Shown: piece by piece, positions 1 through 14,257 of the stretch
Layout of the letters: every line of letters begins with the position of its first letter
Position numbering within the stretch: position 1 is the stretch's first letter
Assembly (NCBI RefSeq): GCF_003945595.2
Contig: NW_024104509.1
Location: forward strand, 3,720,001-3,784,000
From: Pipra filicauda
Taxonomy: Eukaryota > Chordata > Aves > Passeriformes > Pipridae
Direction of reading: 5' to 3'
Length of the DNA stretch: 64,000 nt
The notes under the pieces: generated by a model
The model's input: the letters and a program-made list of their open reading frames with translations, nothing else
Told to the model about the DNA's origin: nothing
Database searches by the model: none
Position numbers and translations under genes: made by a program

Positions 1-2361
1 TGTCTGTGCCCTGTCACCCACTGCTGCTGAGTGCTCTGCAGAAGGGTTGCAGAGAGGGTGGGAGTTCTGGTGCTAGCTGTCCTAATGCTATCAGCAAGAA
101 CACCACCACTACTAAAATGTAAGTTAAAATAAGACCACTATTCCAGCTGCAAGTGGTGACATTTTCAGCCTGCCCGAATCATATTTCATCAGTGTCACAA
201 GAAGTTAACTAGACTTCAAATGATTGAGGGGAGAAGACTGAGGTACATAAAACCTATGCCTTTGAAAAAGATAATGAGAATAGCCCAGCTTCTGCAATGG
301 AGCTGTTTCTGAGACATAGACTACTAAAACCCTGAAACCACATCACTGTCAGTTCTATAGCTCCTTCCCTTATATTTCAAGACCTGTCCACTATGGCATA
401 ATTTCTTCATGGCATACATAAATGAGAAACACATGCAGCTATCCCTGATGCACTGTAAAGCACAATAACTATTTTGGCTTTGTTTGGCAATTCCACTGAG
501 CTGCTCTTCCCTTTTTCTACATATCATTGCAGAGGGCTATTGTACACACAAAGAATTTCATTAAGTGGCCTAAGTCAGTCGGCAAACACGAACAGATCTC
601 TACTGAAACATGCTGGAACAAACATTCGTAGCAAATAATAGCATCCTGTCACTCTCTCATTTGAGGAGTTACCAGAGTGAACATGGAGTGTGTTTCACTC
701 AGTGGCTCCCACTTGGACAAAATGAACTCTTTTACCTTTCTCACATTGCTGCTGTAGATGATCCTGCTGTGAAAGCAAAATTCCCTGGTTAAACATAAAT
801 ACGGTGCAATGTCAGAGAGGCTGCTTGAAATTAGTAGCCATCAACATACACTAAACTTTAACACATATCTGTCTCAGCATAGTTATGATTGATTGCAGCT
901 AAATAGGGAGTTTCATGAATATGATGTAGGCAAGATGATACTTGATGGAGTATCTGGTATTTTTTGCATCCACAGTTGAGCTTGGATACGACTAAGAGCT
1001 AAAGAAACATTATTTTGTTCTATGCTAAGTGCATCTGTGATCAATTGATGGTCCTTTTCATTAATTCCCTCCCACTGAGATAATGTATCTGTTAGAAACC
1101 ATTAACCAGTTCCCAAAGCCAAAAGGGAAGATCATAGAGGGTGTTTCAGTTTATTCAGGTGACTAGTTGTCACTGACTAGTTGTTTGCTTGATACTTCAA
1201 GCTCTATATAACTTAAAATTTCCCCTCCTGTTCCCAGGATGCCAGTCACATCTCTCCTGGTTTGCCTGGAGGAAGTGAGGGCCTGTTTATGCTGTGCATC
1301 CGGCATAAGAGATTTTCAGGAATAGTGAGCAAGCTCAACTTGTTTGAGAGACCATGTTGCGTTGACTAACATTTGCTGTTGACCTGTATTTTTGATAAAG
1401 ACCAATGTCATATATGTGAGGAGACAGTTTGACATGAGGCTGAGTTGTTGGAGGCTGAGCTGTTAAATATGGCTCTTCAAGAATAATTTTGAATTGAGAG
1501 TTGGTGTCTGTCCAAAGACGCATCACAAATGTTGGGACATTTTAAAGGCATGCCAGCCCTCATGCTTAAATGAGCAGGTATATACGTTGTTTTTTCCTTT
1601 GGCATAATTTACATCACTTTTTCCCTCAAAATAGCTTGCAACAATGTGTAAGACTGCTGTCAAGCATTTAGTGTTATTTTAAATTCATCATCCTACTGAG
1701 ATGATGTCTCTTTTAATTCACTTTAGAGATGGCATATGTTGATTTTCACTCTCATCTGTGATGATTCACTCTTGCCTATAAAAGGTGATATTGTGCAGTG
1801 TCACTGCAAAAAAAATTAGAAGCTAGGATATGCACGGATATATACTCTTTTCTAGGCCTTAAATATTGTCTGACATTCTAGGGATAATTTATATTCAGGT
1901 GGAAACTTTAATACCAAGCTCTTAAATATTAGTCCCTTGATGGGCTTGCAGAGGCGCATTCACTTCCATTTCCCCAAGTCACTTTATTGGCATCATCTTT
2001 CTTCATATATTTATGGATTAAGAATTAAAGAAATATGTAACTCATTTTCAGATGAGTTCTTTCCGATAAAATAAAACAGTAGATTAGCTTCACTTTTTGT
2101 TACATTTTGTTTACATATGAAGTTAAGAAGTAAGGACTGAGTTGTGTTTGCACTCAGCACTTACAGCTGACTTTTAATTAACTTTCCTCCTTAATGTTAG
2201 TATAGTTCTTTTGCTAAATAATATTGCTATTCCACAATAGCTGAAAATATAGACAGTACAGCATAGAGAGGAAAAATGACCCTTCATTATCAAACCATTA
2301 TATTTGCAACAGCTCACTGCCAAGAGACTTTTCAAAGTAGTCAAACAATAAATTAATTTGA
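1..2361. other. AT-rich unique sequence, no gene seen
   Basis: All frames are broken every few dozen codons, and the longest open frames (about 60 codons) have no recognisable motif or protein-like composition. A short direct repeat of TGACTAGTTGT occurs near 1161-1187. I see no transposon terminus or RNA gene here. It could be intronic or intergenic. Confidence 0.6.
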
Positions 2362-2425
2362 ATTCCAGAATAGGCCATGGGGGCCAAACCTTGATCCCAT
2401 TGAAATCAATAACTGATGTACTGAA
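2362..2425 (-). repeat. Possible ancient amniote repeat fragment (CCATTGAAATCAAT core)
   Basis: The stretch contains a GGGGCCAAACCTTGATCCCATTG-type core; its reverse complement reads TTTCAATGGGATCAAGG. I associate this 'TTCAATGGGA' core with old dispersed repeats common in turtle, crocodile and bird genomes. Similar cores occur at 40.8, 41.15, 43.4 and 46.4 kb. The family assignment is from memory of the motif and is weak. Confidence 0.3.
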
Positions 2426-2661
2426 TAGTGCTAGTGTTTTGCCCTTAAAACTACTCAAATATCTTTGGTTCAAGCAAAATAATAGACCACTACTGCAAAT
2501 CTAACCTTCACTAAATGTTCTATGCACTTGTATAAATTGAGGAATGGTTTCTGTTTGAGCTGAATATTACTTATATTTGATTTTGAAAATGACTTTTAAT
2601 GTTGTATTCTATACAGGTTGCAATTATTCTCAGGGAACATAAGTGCAGCAAGTAAACTCCC

Positions 2662-2696
2662 ATATATATAAGTATATATTATATATAAATATATGC
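2662..2696. repeat. AT-rich simple repeat (TA)n
   Basis: This is an interrupted run of alternating TA/AT, directly followed by the tRNA-like relic that starts near 2703. It is probably an ordinary microsatellite. Confidence 0.7.
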
Positions 2697-2702
2697 AATC
2701 CC

Positions 2703-2775
2703 ATGGAGACCAGGTAGCCAATGGATAAAAACCCTACTTATTTCAAAGGTTGCAGGTTCAACATGACTGAGCTCA
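2703..2775 (+). pseudogene. tRNA-derived relic (tRNA pseudogene or SINE head)
   Basis: The segment has the layout of a degraded tRNA. TAGCCAATGGATA near 2715 matches the D-arm/A-box pattern. About 25 nt later CAAAGGTTGCAGGTTCAA matches the variable arm, T-stem and B-box (GGTTCAA). The anticodon-arm region is several bases shorter than in a real tRNA and the acceptor stem does not pair, so it cannot be functional. The A-to-B spacing is close to that of RNA polymerase III type 2 promoters. It resembles the tRNA-Arg(TCT) class most, but this is a judgement by eye. It could be a lone tRNA pseudogene or the head of a tRNA-derived SINE; no SINE tail was recognised downstream. Confidence 0.45.
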
Positions 2776-5700
2776 GTTTTAATTAAACTTTCTATTTGCT
2801 TCTTCACAAGCTATGACATATAAAAGTCAACCATGGTTAAAAAAATGTCTATTTTCACTTACAGTTATATGAAGTCTATTCCTCTGTGCATAACACAGAA
2901 TAGAAGATCAAGAGCAGTTAGTACAGACATGTCTCTTTCTAAGTGCAAAACCACATAATGTTTAACAAAACTCAGGTAACTTTCTGGTTCCCAAATTCTG
3001 TATTTATTGAAAAAGAAGATTATCAAAATGGGCTCTGTATTTCTGCTTCTTTATATTTGTTTAAAGCATCTATGGGTCAGGAATGTAGAAAGGAATAATA
3101 TCTACCTGCAAGCCATGTGTTACTAAACTTCAGAGTTGCTGAGAGCACCATCACTGATAGACAGAGTAACTGGGAATGTCTAGTGTACCACATCAGATGC
3201 AGTTTCAAATGACTCGAGTTTTATGGGACATTGAAAAATCATACATTTAGTCAGAGGTGGATACAGAAATGCTGTGCATCTTATAGTCTTTGGGAAAGGG
3301 CAAGGTCTGTGGGAAATTACAATGCACAAAGTATTTGATCCTGTGCCTAATAGATATCCTGTTGTCCAATAAAGATAATAGTAAGGAGTAAGAGGGGTGT
3401 CAAACATGGTTTGACCTTCAGATATGTACAGCTTCTATGTATCTTGTCTACTCAAATCTCATGTCAACACTTTATGCTTGCTCATACTTGAAGGAATGAT
3501 ATATGAAACAAAAAGTAGTGCAGTTAAACTTGTGTCCTACCTGTGTGCTATTCTAGGAATATGTGTGGGCAAGGGAAGTAATTACTCATGGAAATAAAAA
3601 ACTACTGGCTTTCACAGATTAATTTCTGTGGTCAAAGAGAATAGACTTCATTTTACAAGTAAGGTTATGGACAACAAAATGCTCTATATTGACAAAGACC
3701 AGAAATTACAAGGCACACAAATATCTCACTGCGGAATATTTCTCAACAGACAGATGTTTTCTGTGGTTTAAGACATACTCTCTGTGGAGAAAGCAGCCTG
3801 TCAAAAATGATAAAGATACAATGTACTTGCAACGGTGCAGGAAAATTATGTGTCTCTATGCAGACTGGAGGTGAGGCAAATGGATATTACTCACTTCATT
3901 GAGAGAATGAGGCCGGATACAGAGTACAATTAACTTATGCTAACATTCAGATGGAGTCTCTCTAGTATACTTACCACTTGATGGAAAGTAAACAATCTGA
4001 CCCAGAATTTATTATGTGAAAAAAGAATGAAATGATCAGTCAATCAATTTGTCTTTCTAATAAGCTCTCTTTAAAACCATAGCTGCTTAAAGGGTGAAAC
4101 TAAATATGCAAAATTAAAAGTAAGAAACTTAAGCTATTGATTGAACTAAGGCACACAGAATGCAATTGCAGTTTTGAGGAGACTTGAATAGGGTTTGCGT
4201 GGCCAATTCCCTCTGTTTCTACAGGTCAAAGACATTTTGTTGTTTTTTAAAGGGAGTTTTATGAGACTAAAAATTAGTCAAACCAGTACCTTTGGTTATG
4301 TTGGATTATGATTGCCTTTATTGTAATCTATATGCTATGTAAACCTGCATGTTTTTAAATGACTTGGTTGTTTTTCCTAGTTTTGGAAGCAGTGGGTTTT
4401 TAAAATATATCTCATTTAAGAAACAACCAAGTACTACAATTTATATTTACCTTATCAGCTTGAATATAATACTTTATTTTAGTGATGTATAAATCTTGCA
4501 ACTACATGAAAGATTTTTTTACATGTTAGATGCTTAATGCCAACTCCTCTTTCACATCTTGTAAAATTAGATCCAGAGCTAAAATACTGTAATCACAAAA
4601 AATTTAGTGATAATTTAGAAGGAAACAGTAATATTTTTGTTTCTTTCTATATTTTTACCCTACCGAAAATTTTCAGAAGGAAGTTCAGATCAGTTTTCTC
4701 TGACCTAGTTGGCTAAGTCTCTCATTAGGATATGAGGCATTTTAATAATAATAAGAAATTACCTGAATTTACCATTTATAGTCCAGAACCACATGCACCA
4801 AAAATATGCCACAGCAAGGTATAGCTATGCATTGTGAGGGTCTATCCATTATTTAGGTTTGAGAGCTATAATTATTTAAATGAGTTATGCCTGTTCATTT
4901 TAAGACAAGGCTTGATCCATGAGCATGGAGAAGAATGAGACTCAACCTCTTGAAAAAGTGTAGTAAAGAGGATGAGAACAACATTCTTGTGTGTGAAGGA
5001 GGCACTGGATGCGTTCTGGCCATCTGATCAGTGTGTGAGACCAAGCCCTTTCCCACTCTGTGTTCAAGTGAGGACCTGGTGCAAGTGATTGGCTAGAGGA
5101 ATGGGGTATTACCAACAAGCCGTACAGTGATTCACATGAAAAGCTCTTTTCTTCTAACCACACACAACATAGTAATTTGTATATCATATGAATCTAGAAT
5201 CTATCTTATTAGCTCGCTATCTCTATTTCTTGGATCATAAAATTTTACAAGAAGTTTAATTTTGTCTGTCTGATGCCTGCTAAAGCCAAGAGAAGAACAT
5301 CCCAAAAGTTTGAATGTTTCCTGGTTTTCAGAGTAGTTTTGGCTGTTAGAGATTACATTCTGAACTCCTACCCAAATTTTTTTTTTTTCAGAATTAAATT
5401 AGGAACAGAAATATTCTAAACTATTTTGAATAGTGGAGACTTCAGCTGTTTCCAAGCACTTCTCAAACCTTCCCATCCCAGGGAGCCATGAAGAGATGGG
5501 CTTTAAAAATGCAACAAGTACCTTCTTCTCCCCCAGATACTGAATTCTGCAATGTTTTATTTGTGTTACTTCCCCCTTCATTTACTGCTTTTTAAGGTCT
5601 TGATGCTCTTTGTCTTGAGTACTCCCCAGTTTCCCAAGTCAGACTCTCATATTAATAATGTGACAAATGTCTTTATCAAGTGCAACTCATGCATGCTTGC

Positions 5701-6325
5701 AAAGATACCTGCCAGGTCTGGAGTCAGTTCAGAGCACTTCGTCCACTTGTTCGGGACAACCAGAAGCCCAAAGACAATGTATCAGGCTGAGTTATGGCAC
5801 AAACCATGAGAATAAAAATTACCAGCACTGGCCCAGCCAATCAGAGTAGTTTAGGCCTTAATGCTTTAAAAAGTAGGCAACTTTGAAGGGACTTTTTTTC
5901 CCCTATGTGTGGGCTCTTGTGCTAATCTGAAACATGTGCTATAATATATTTGTAGTGATTTTGGCTTCAGACTGCTAGACCAAGAGCCAAGGATTCACTG
6001 TTTGTCTCTTTGTTTAAGCAAAAATCTCCTACCTCTTTTTCTAGCATAGAAACCCAGAAGAGCAACATATAACTCTGCTGAGCAGTGAGTATATGTGTGC
6101 ATGCAAGGAATCACAGGAAAAGCAATTACATTTACTTGACAGCATATATCAGCATCTTTGTTTTCTACAATGATATTGACTCACAGAGTGAGTAACTCTA
6201 CATCTATCTTTGAACATACTCTTCTAAGATTTTGACTTGCTCATACTTTAGAAGCATTAGGGTTCCCCCTGCTCAGGTAAACACTAACCAGTTATGAATG
6301 AGGTGCTTATATACATGTGCAAAAC
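2776..6325. other. Unique AT-rich sequence, no gene seen
   Basis: Open frames here stay below about 85 codons, and none has protein-like composition, repeats or known motifs. No transposon ends or structural RNA were recognised. Confidence 0.55.
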
Positions 6326-6342
6326 AAAAAAAAAAAAAAAAA
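6326..6342. repeat. Poly-A run (17 A)
   Basis: An uninterrupted run of 17 A follows AAAAC. It could be a simple homopolymer or the decayed tail of a retroposed sequence; no upstream retrocopy was recognised. Confidence 0.8.
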
Positions 6343-9191
6343 GTTTTTGCCTAATGCTCAGGTCTGATCCAGACTGTCAAGGTTACAGTGTTTGAAAGGT
6401 TACTGTGTTAGAAAGCAACCCATCAAATTGCTGCTAGAGAGACTGCAGCACCTGCAGGATGATTCATGCTGGGGGCTGAGGGCAGCTGGACTCTCACATT
6501 CTGAGCCTCCCCAGAGTATTCCTTCCCATACCAACCAAAAGACATTTCTCCTGACACTTTGCCACAAACTCAGCAGGAGCTGGGTTTCCAAACAACGGTC
6601 TGGAGAGGGCAGAAGTATGCTGGTATGATTTGAGACCAGACATGTCTTTAAATTTTGTGATGAAATCGTGTTCACTTTTGTGCTTCAGGGCCAAATGTAC
6701 ACGTGGGGTAGAAAGCACTAAAGCAATTTCCACCTCCCTCAAATATCCCTACTGTCTTTTAACTTAATAAACTGATGTGGCTGACACAACGACAAAATGT
6801 TTTGAAGTTGCTTTGGAGAATGGACTGCAGCTCTGTAACAGGTTTTAGGCTGAAAATTAGAAAGTTTCATTGTTAAAGACAGTCAGTGCTCAGTTGCTTT
6901 TCCTGACTCTACTGCAGGCACTTGGGAGACAAATGATGTGCTTTACATGAGCACAGACATGGATTATTTTGGTCGTTTCCTGAATAGAAGGGAAATTTAA
7001 ACCATATTTGGCTTAGAAGTGCAAAACTATTGGTACATCTGGAAACAAAAATGAAAGCCACCTCAAAGAACTCCAAAAAAAGTGTGAAGGAAATGAGCTT
7101 TATCCTATGGTGATCAGAAAGGCTATCACAGGACATACTGAAGAATTAATGATACACACTTCAAGAACCAAAGCTGCGTGACAGGAGGCTGGTTATAACC
7201 TGGTTTACTCAGTAAAATATTAAACGCCATTTCTCCTTACCCATTTACTTTGACTTACTACAGAGCACTTTAGAAAGGGTAAGAGACTAATAGGCACTGA
7301 AGAGGTTGTGACTGCAGAGTGCAATAGAGGGTAATAGCATGAAACTTCTGCAGAGAAAAATCTGTTCAGAAAGTGTAAATCAAACAAGGTTGCCCCAGAA
7401 ACAGGCATTTCAGTAAAACTGACATCTTTCAAACAGCATTTCATACATCTTAAAATTTGTTTCAGAAGCTGAATTGTTTTAAAAATATCAAAATGGCATA
7501 TTGCACCACTTTATTTATTTTTACTTTGTAAAGGCTTTCAGTAATGTTAAAATATTGCAATGTTTATACAAATATTTTGGGGATTGGAATGCGACCAGAG
7601 CTTTTTTACCAAAAAACTTTCCCACCCAAATGGATCCCGTGGATCATTTCTGAATGTCAGCTCTTTCTTCTCATTTTCTACTAAGAATGGCAAATGAAAA
7701 AAAAAAAAATAAAAGGAAGTTTGGTGGAAATTTATTCTTTTAACAATTTCTTCTATGTGATTCAGTTTCTGCTCTTAAACATACTCTGTTGTATTTTGCA
7801 AAAACACCTGGATTGTACCCTGTTACTCATTGTCTATTCAAATAGAAACAGAGGAAGCACCCAGACCAGCAGTAGGGCTTAGTTATGTTCCTTCAGGTCT
7901 TAGGTGGCCTTAAAGTGGGGCTGAGTCACCAAACCACTCAACTACATGCACTGGAAGACACAGCGAGGGCACTGCTCCATTCTTTGACTAGAGCTGGGTG
8001 TGGGTAGCTTCCTCACTGCTCAGAAGATAAGAGAACTCTGCTTCCCCTTCAGGCATGGTCTTTCCTAAGGCTAACCTGAGATGATCCAGGTGATCACCAT
8101 CCCTGCCAGAGGGTTGTGCATTGCCCATGAAGGTGGAACACTCAAAAATTAACTAGTCTCACCTGAATAATTATTTCAAAGTTGTCATTATTGTGAATAT
8201 TAACTGTTCTTAGTCTCCCTTTAAAATGATCAGCATATAATGTTGAAATAGACGGATAACAGATCACAGCCTTAAGTGAGGTAAAATCTCTGGGAAATGG
8301 AAAATACATTTTAAAAAAAGTAATAAAAATAATCCAGCATAGCGCCAGCAATCCAACAAGAATATTTTTTTTAACACACTGGATTAAGGCTGGGAAAGAG
8401 GTGGGTGTTCACACACAGGATTGTGGTATGATTTTTTTAAAAAGTATTTATTGTTTTGAGAACCACCAAACTAGAAAATAATACACAAATCGCTGAATTT
8501 CTCAGTCATTCAGCCTGAAACAAACACTTACTCTCCCCTCCAGATAGAAGATTTCCAGATTTTTCTAAGTCCTGAGATGTACTGAAATGCTGAAAGATAC
8601 TTTGCTTATCTTTACTATATCAAAGTTTCTTGAGCTAACTTAGGGTTCATCAGGTTATCTTTTAATTGGTGTTGGGTGGACTGTGACAGATTCAGAGATC
8701 TGAGTGACTCAAAAGAGATCTTCAGTGGTTAACTTTGTGGACTGCCAGATATGCAATGGATCATTCAATAGGGTGAATTCAATGTAGTGGTATTGTTCAC
8801 AAAACTCAGCATTGTGAAAGGGGCATAAATGTGAATCCTATCTATTAATGCTTAATTCTGTTACATATTACCACACTTTTGTTATCTTGCATTAAATTTC
8901 AGTGTGTAAGAGAACTGCAGAAGAGAGAAAAAGACATAGAAGAACATCCTAGAAATATTCTTGAATAAAAAAAGGTAACAATAAAGTGACATACTTTAAA
9001 AACAACTATTTTATGCTTGACTTGCACTAGAAACTAATCTTCCTAAACTAAACCTCAGCTCCCCAATGGAATAATTAAATAGATGTTTCTAGTTAGAATG
9101 TTTTACATTATATCACAGGATTTCAAAACTGCACTGTATCTAGGAATGATTCTGACTGTTCCTAATTTGTCTTGAAGGAGGAAATTGCCCT
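6343..9191. other. Unique sequence, no gene seen
   Basis: This holds overlapping short frames around 6.39-6.74 kb on both strands, none protein-like, and a short A-rich run near 7698-7715. The segment at about 7.9-8.1 kb is somewhat richer in GC than its surroundings but shows no coding signal. Confidence 0.5.
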
Positions 9192-9269
9192 GGTTTTTTT
9201 TGTTCTTTGTTTTTGCTTTTTTGTTTGTTTGTTTGTTTGTTGTTGTTGTTGTTGTTGCTGTTGATGATG
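9192..9269. repeat. T-rich simple repeat, (TTTG)n then (TTG)n
   Basis: A T-rich stretch passes into about five GTTT units and then about eight TTG units. On the - strand the TTG units read as CAA and give a spurious polyglutamine run in an open frame at 9162-9536. It is a microsatellite. Confidence 0.85.
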
Positions 9270-12200
9270 TGTTAATAGGCACAAACAGGAATGTTCGAAG
9301 CCACCTAGGAGATGTAGGATTTTAGAAGCAGTCCTAAGGAAGGAGAAGGACAAGTGAAGATGAAAATGCTGTGAAACATAGGGAGTGCAGTATGTGAAGC
9401 TCATTATGGTGCTAGTGGAGTGTGCAGTACCACAGCACAGCACACACTCAGAGACTTGGGCTGGGTGCAGAAGTGCTGCTAGACCTCTCCTCCCACTAGC
9501 TGCTCTAGCTGGCAGATCCTGCTCCTGATCTCCCAAGCAGCAGTATAAATATGAGGAGACATAACAAAGAACAGTGAGTAAGATGTGGGTTTGGGAGCTG
9601 AACCTCCTGAGCTGCCTCCATGCTGTGGTACAGGCTTGCCAGTATGAGGATGCAGTGTCCCTTCTGTGTTTCAGTTCCTACATCTTCTGCAGCAACTGGA
9701 AGGAGCTACCCAGATGAAATTCTCGTCTTACTATCAGGGCTGTTACCACTTGCTGCTGTTACTGATGTAGTCTCTACACCCCTGATACTCTTCTAGCAGT
9801 ATGATGTTGATGCCATCTTTAGAAGGGAATCCTTTAGAGAACTGCCTTTTTCATTCTTTGCTCCCACTCTCAGCTCTCAGTGTTTCTGATGTCCTAGAAG
9901 TTATTTCTTCCCTAAATCTGAAAGTTGCTCCTACACTACTCCCATAGTCTTGCAGTTTCTATAACTGCCCGATGCCCCATACTTCTGGGCACAGAGACCA
10001 TTCCTTGTGCAGAATGCAAGCCCACCACAAATGGCCATGGTCTTAGAAAGGAATTGTTTTCATTTAAGTACAGCCTTTCATAAGTAGGTTAAGAGTCTAA
10101 TGAGTAAACAGAGGTCCTGGCCCTGGAGATGCTTTTTAAGATCTTTGAGAAGCCTGTTTGTCAGAGCTTGAAAGAAAGCTTTTGGTGGCCTTACAGCAAA
10201 TCAAACAATCCCTTTCCCTGTGCTCTCATTTGCGGTTTGAGTCAGTTACAATAAGCCTGTTTTCAGAGGTGGAAACAGGTGTTTGGAGTGGTGGTGGATA
10301 AAATTCAAAGCTCTTTTATTAATGCAACTTCAGAGGAAATATGGTAAAAGGTCTGGGACTGATCCGCACATGAAAATATGAGATAAAACCAGAAGGCAGA
10401 GTCCAAACTGCTTGTAATCGTCTTGATCTGACAGTGAGTATTCTTTACTTGCAAGAGTGCAAAAAGGTGCAAAAAGTCACAAATAGTGACCCAGAATATT
10501 GACTGTGTTGCAGCAGCTTCATGCTGATCGACCAATACGTGGCAACCATAAATCCAAACCTGGAGAGTTCTGTCCGCAAAATTGACTCCTCAGAGGATGT
10601 TGACCTCACACACTATCTCACACATCTTTCAGCTACTGGGAGAGCCAAGGACAAGACAAATTTGGATTGCTTCAGTGACCTTTGGAGACCTCTGGACACT
10701 GACACAAAGCAAAGACACTGTGCATCTTCTCTGCTCTGCTCCTGGCAGTGAGTGAGCAGCCAGGCAGTGATATTGCAAAGACAGAGCAAGCACAGGCTGG
10801 AGTCTGACCAGAATCAATTCCACAAAGTGATTTTCTTCTTTGGTACAAGGTATTTGCAATCACTCAGTACTATCTACTCGGGAATGTGAGAACACAAACA
10901 ACCAGCTGTGTCCCAGCACTATGGGAGAATCACCTCTAAGAAACTAGTAACAACAATCATGCTCTGTGTCTTCTATGACCCAGAAAAAGGAGCACACCCC
11001 TTTCAGTGCCAGATATCGATATGAAATGCCAGTTCAGTAAGATTAGTGCAGACTTAACTTGCATCTTTTAAAGCCTTAAAAATTAATCTTATCAGTGAAA
11101 CCTTCCCAAAACCATACTATAGGCTAAAACTTGCTTTCCAATCTAAGTAATAAGTGGCCTAACCTTAGCAAAGACGTTGGAAAACATAAGCAATGTGCCT
11201 TTCAGTGGTCTCAGGCTTGAATTAAGTTTGGAGCTACATAACAAAGGTTGCCACAAATGATCCAGTAAAAATGGTGTGGGATACGAAAAAAGTGTTCATA
11301 ATGCCTGAAGACTTCTAAGTTCAATGCAGTGTTTATTTGTAAAAATAGTTCATCCTCAGAACTAAACTGCAAGAAAACATCAAATAACAAATCATCCATT
11401 GAACAGCTTTTTCACAAGTTCATGCTATTATAAGAAAAGACTGCACAAAACATTCAGAGGAATATTTTCCTTCCCAGAGACAGATTAAGTTGCTGATAAA
11501 GGAATTTAAACTTAAAGACTGGATTTAATTTGGTCTAGAGGAGCCTGCAAAGGCAAAAACCCTCTGGTACATTCCAGCATAGACTCAGGTCTGAGTGTGC
11601 AGGACAAGCACATGACTTGTATCTGCAGACTACCTCCCAAAGCAAGCAGATGGCTGCCACAGACAGAGAACAAATGGAAACTCAGTCCAGTTGACCTCCA
11701 GGAGCAACTGTGGCAAATCGTTTTAATGCTGATTCTGGTGGTATTGCACATATTTGTCCCAAGCAATCAGCATGACTCGTGTTTTAACTGGTGTGTTAGG
11801 GCCAGATGTCTCCCTTCAAATATCCCTTGCCACCCCTGAAAATTGATGCAAAGAGGACAAGGAATGCCTAACTGAGAGAAATGCTGAATCTGCACCAGAA
11901 AGGCTGCTGGGTATGGACTGGATCCTGGGAACTGCATTAGCCAAGTGACACAGTGTTACACACAGAGCGGAGAGTTTGGGACATTATATCTCTGCCACAC
12001 ATGGCAAATGTCAAAAAGTCTCCAATATTTTGGGACATTTCAAACTGAAGTTTTTAAGAGCTTCTGGCTAGTATTTTGCACTCTTTGAAATAAAATGTTC
12101 AGCAGAGCCAAAATTTACCAATTTTTAAAATTAAGCCATCTGGAGCAACTGCTGCTTAATTACAGCAGAAAGAATAATGAATGAACAATGTGAAACACTT

Positions 12201-14257
12201 TCCTCTTCCATTGCAGGATTCAGAGTGTGTTTAAGCCTTTTTATCCTTTGGTTTAAAAAAAGACATGCAATATTCGTTATGCTATTCTTTCAGCTTTTCC
12301 TTCTTTTCACCAAAGAAAAAACCCAGAAAATCAAAGAACAAACCCTTCCACCCAAAAAACCCTGACACATAAAACCTACCTATGTAGTGATAAAATTCAA
12401 GATCTCTCTACAAAGCAGAAATGACAATGACTACATATAGATGAATATGGGAGAAAAATAAAGATTTTTTTTTCTTGGTTTATTATTGCATTTAATGTAA
12501 TTTTTCCCCATAGGGTTGTAAATCATTTGTGGTTTTGTGTTTTTGGTTATTCTAGACATTTCTGATCCCAGGGTAAAACCCATGTTGAAACAATGTGGAC
12601 TCCATGAGTTTACCCTGCTTGAAACAAGGAAGCCTTTGTCCTGTATCCCCTAGGTTATTTAAAACACAATGCCCCTATCCTCCTTTGCCTTGAGACCTTC
12701 AGTCAACATTCCCCTTGGTTTATGACAACTGAACCAACAATTAGGCCTGAGGTATTCAAACATGACATTTGAAATAGAGGGTGCATTTGCATGTATGAAC
12801 TCTGTACTGTTATCTCCTGCATTATAAAGGTGCAAGGGTGAACTTCGAAGTTGCTGCTACAACCCATTGTTTTTCAGAGCTGCTTGTTCACTATTGTGTT
12901 TCATGGAAGAGTGTGAGATTTAGAAGATGCACTATTTAGCTTGAGTATTTCTGCATTTTTGAAAGGGAAATTTTACCAAACATTGGTACAAATGTCTCTT
13001 CTCCCACATGCCACAGCACTAGTTAAAGCACTCTTTTACAATGTCCGAGGACACATCTCAGCCCTGAAACTATTCCCAGTTGCATGGTGATAAAGAACAA
13101 ATGCTACCTAACAGGTTTATCCTGAGGAGAATCTGTCTGATACTGCAGATTCCCACAGCCTGCAATACCTGCTCCACTGAAATCCAGAAGCCCCAGGTTC
13201 TGGTGTGGCTACTCAGAGGTGTTCATGTTTTGCATTCATGCCACCCCTGAATGCATGGATATGCCAGGTAGAGGAAAGACTGAATGCAGAACTAGACAGT
13301 TAAAGAGGAGTCACAAAGCTAGATAAACAACTGTTGCTGCATGTAGGGATTTCTGGCTGTACTTAAAGTAACAGACCCTGTGGGAAGGAGGTGGTGGTGC
13401 TCTCGCCAGCTTCTCCATGGCCAGTTCTGCCATATAGCAGTGAGGACTGCAGGTAGACAAAATACCTCTCCTATGGGGAAGGCCACACCTGGGTGAATGG
13501 TTACATGATTATCAACAATATCATTTGACCAGGTTTTTTCCCAGAAACAATAGATTTCAGAGTGCTAAAAAGCATATTGTGAGATTCCAAGACCAGATGA
13601 ACCACTAATAATCAGTATTACCACAGGATGGGGGAAAAAAAAAATGCAGCCTACAGTTTTCATTAACTGACAGATTAACAGGAGGTCAACATCTTAGGGG
13701 AAACTGATGCAAAGGAAAAAAAAGCAATAAAAGTTATTTCAGTGCAGATAGATAATCAGTGATAGAATAGAACTAAATTCTTTATTCCTTATGTTCAGAC
13801 TGTTAGGTCACAGTGCTTTGTGTTCTCAGGTAATAAATGCCTTGGAGGTTTCTGCTTCCTGCCCATCTGGTAATAGTCCCTGGCTAGTTTTGAAAGCTGT
13901 ATAGTGTGATATGTATTATGCAGCATTCTTTAAAGAACTTTACATCACTCTATCAGAGTGCCTAAAAGTCCCTGAATTTTGATAGTGGTGAAAGATACTT
14001 TGTTATATTTGTGCATTGCTCAAATAGGCTAATTTTCTGTATTTTTTCGCATTGCCATTAACTTACTCAGATAGCAATTGTGTGCTACAAAGTTAGTGCA
14101 AAATTAAATTTGCACTCATCTGATTCAAGGGGAATGTGAAATCTACTTGTCACACCATTTTCACATTGCAGTAGTTCGCTCAGCATGACTTCCTGGAGTG
14201 AACCAAGTGGCTGATAATAGTGACTAGCATTCAAACTCCTACCACAGCAGCCAGTAA
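9270..14257. other. Unique sequence, no gene seen
   Basis: Several short frames occur (for example 10.5-10.9 kb on both strands and 11.5-11.8 kb on both strands) without domain-like features. A 9-bp inverted repeat (CAGGGTAAA at 12569-12577 and TTTACCCTG at 12609-12617) could fold as a small hairpin. Confidence 0.5.

Noticed and set aside
9162..9536. A 124-codon - strand frame with a polyglutamine run
   Set aside because: The glutamines come from a TTG microsatellite read on the opposite strand, and the rest has no protein-like features.
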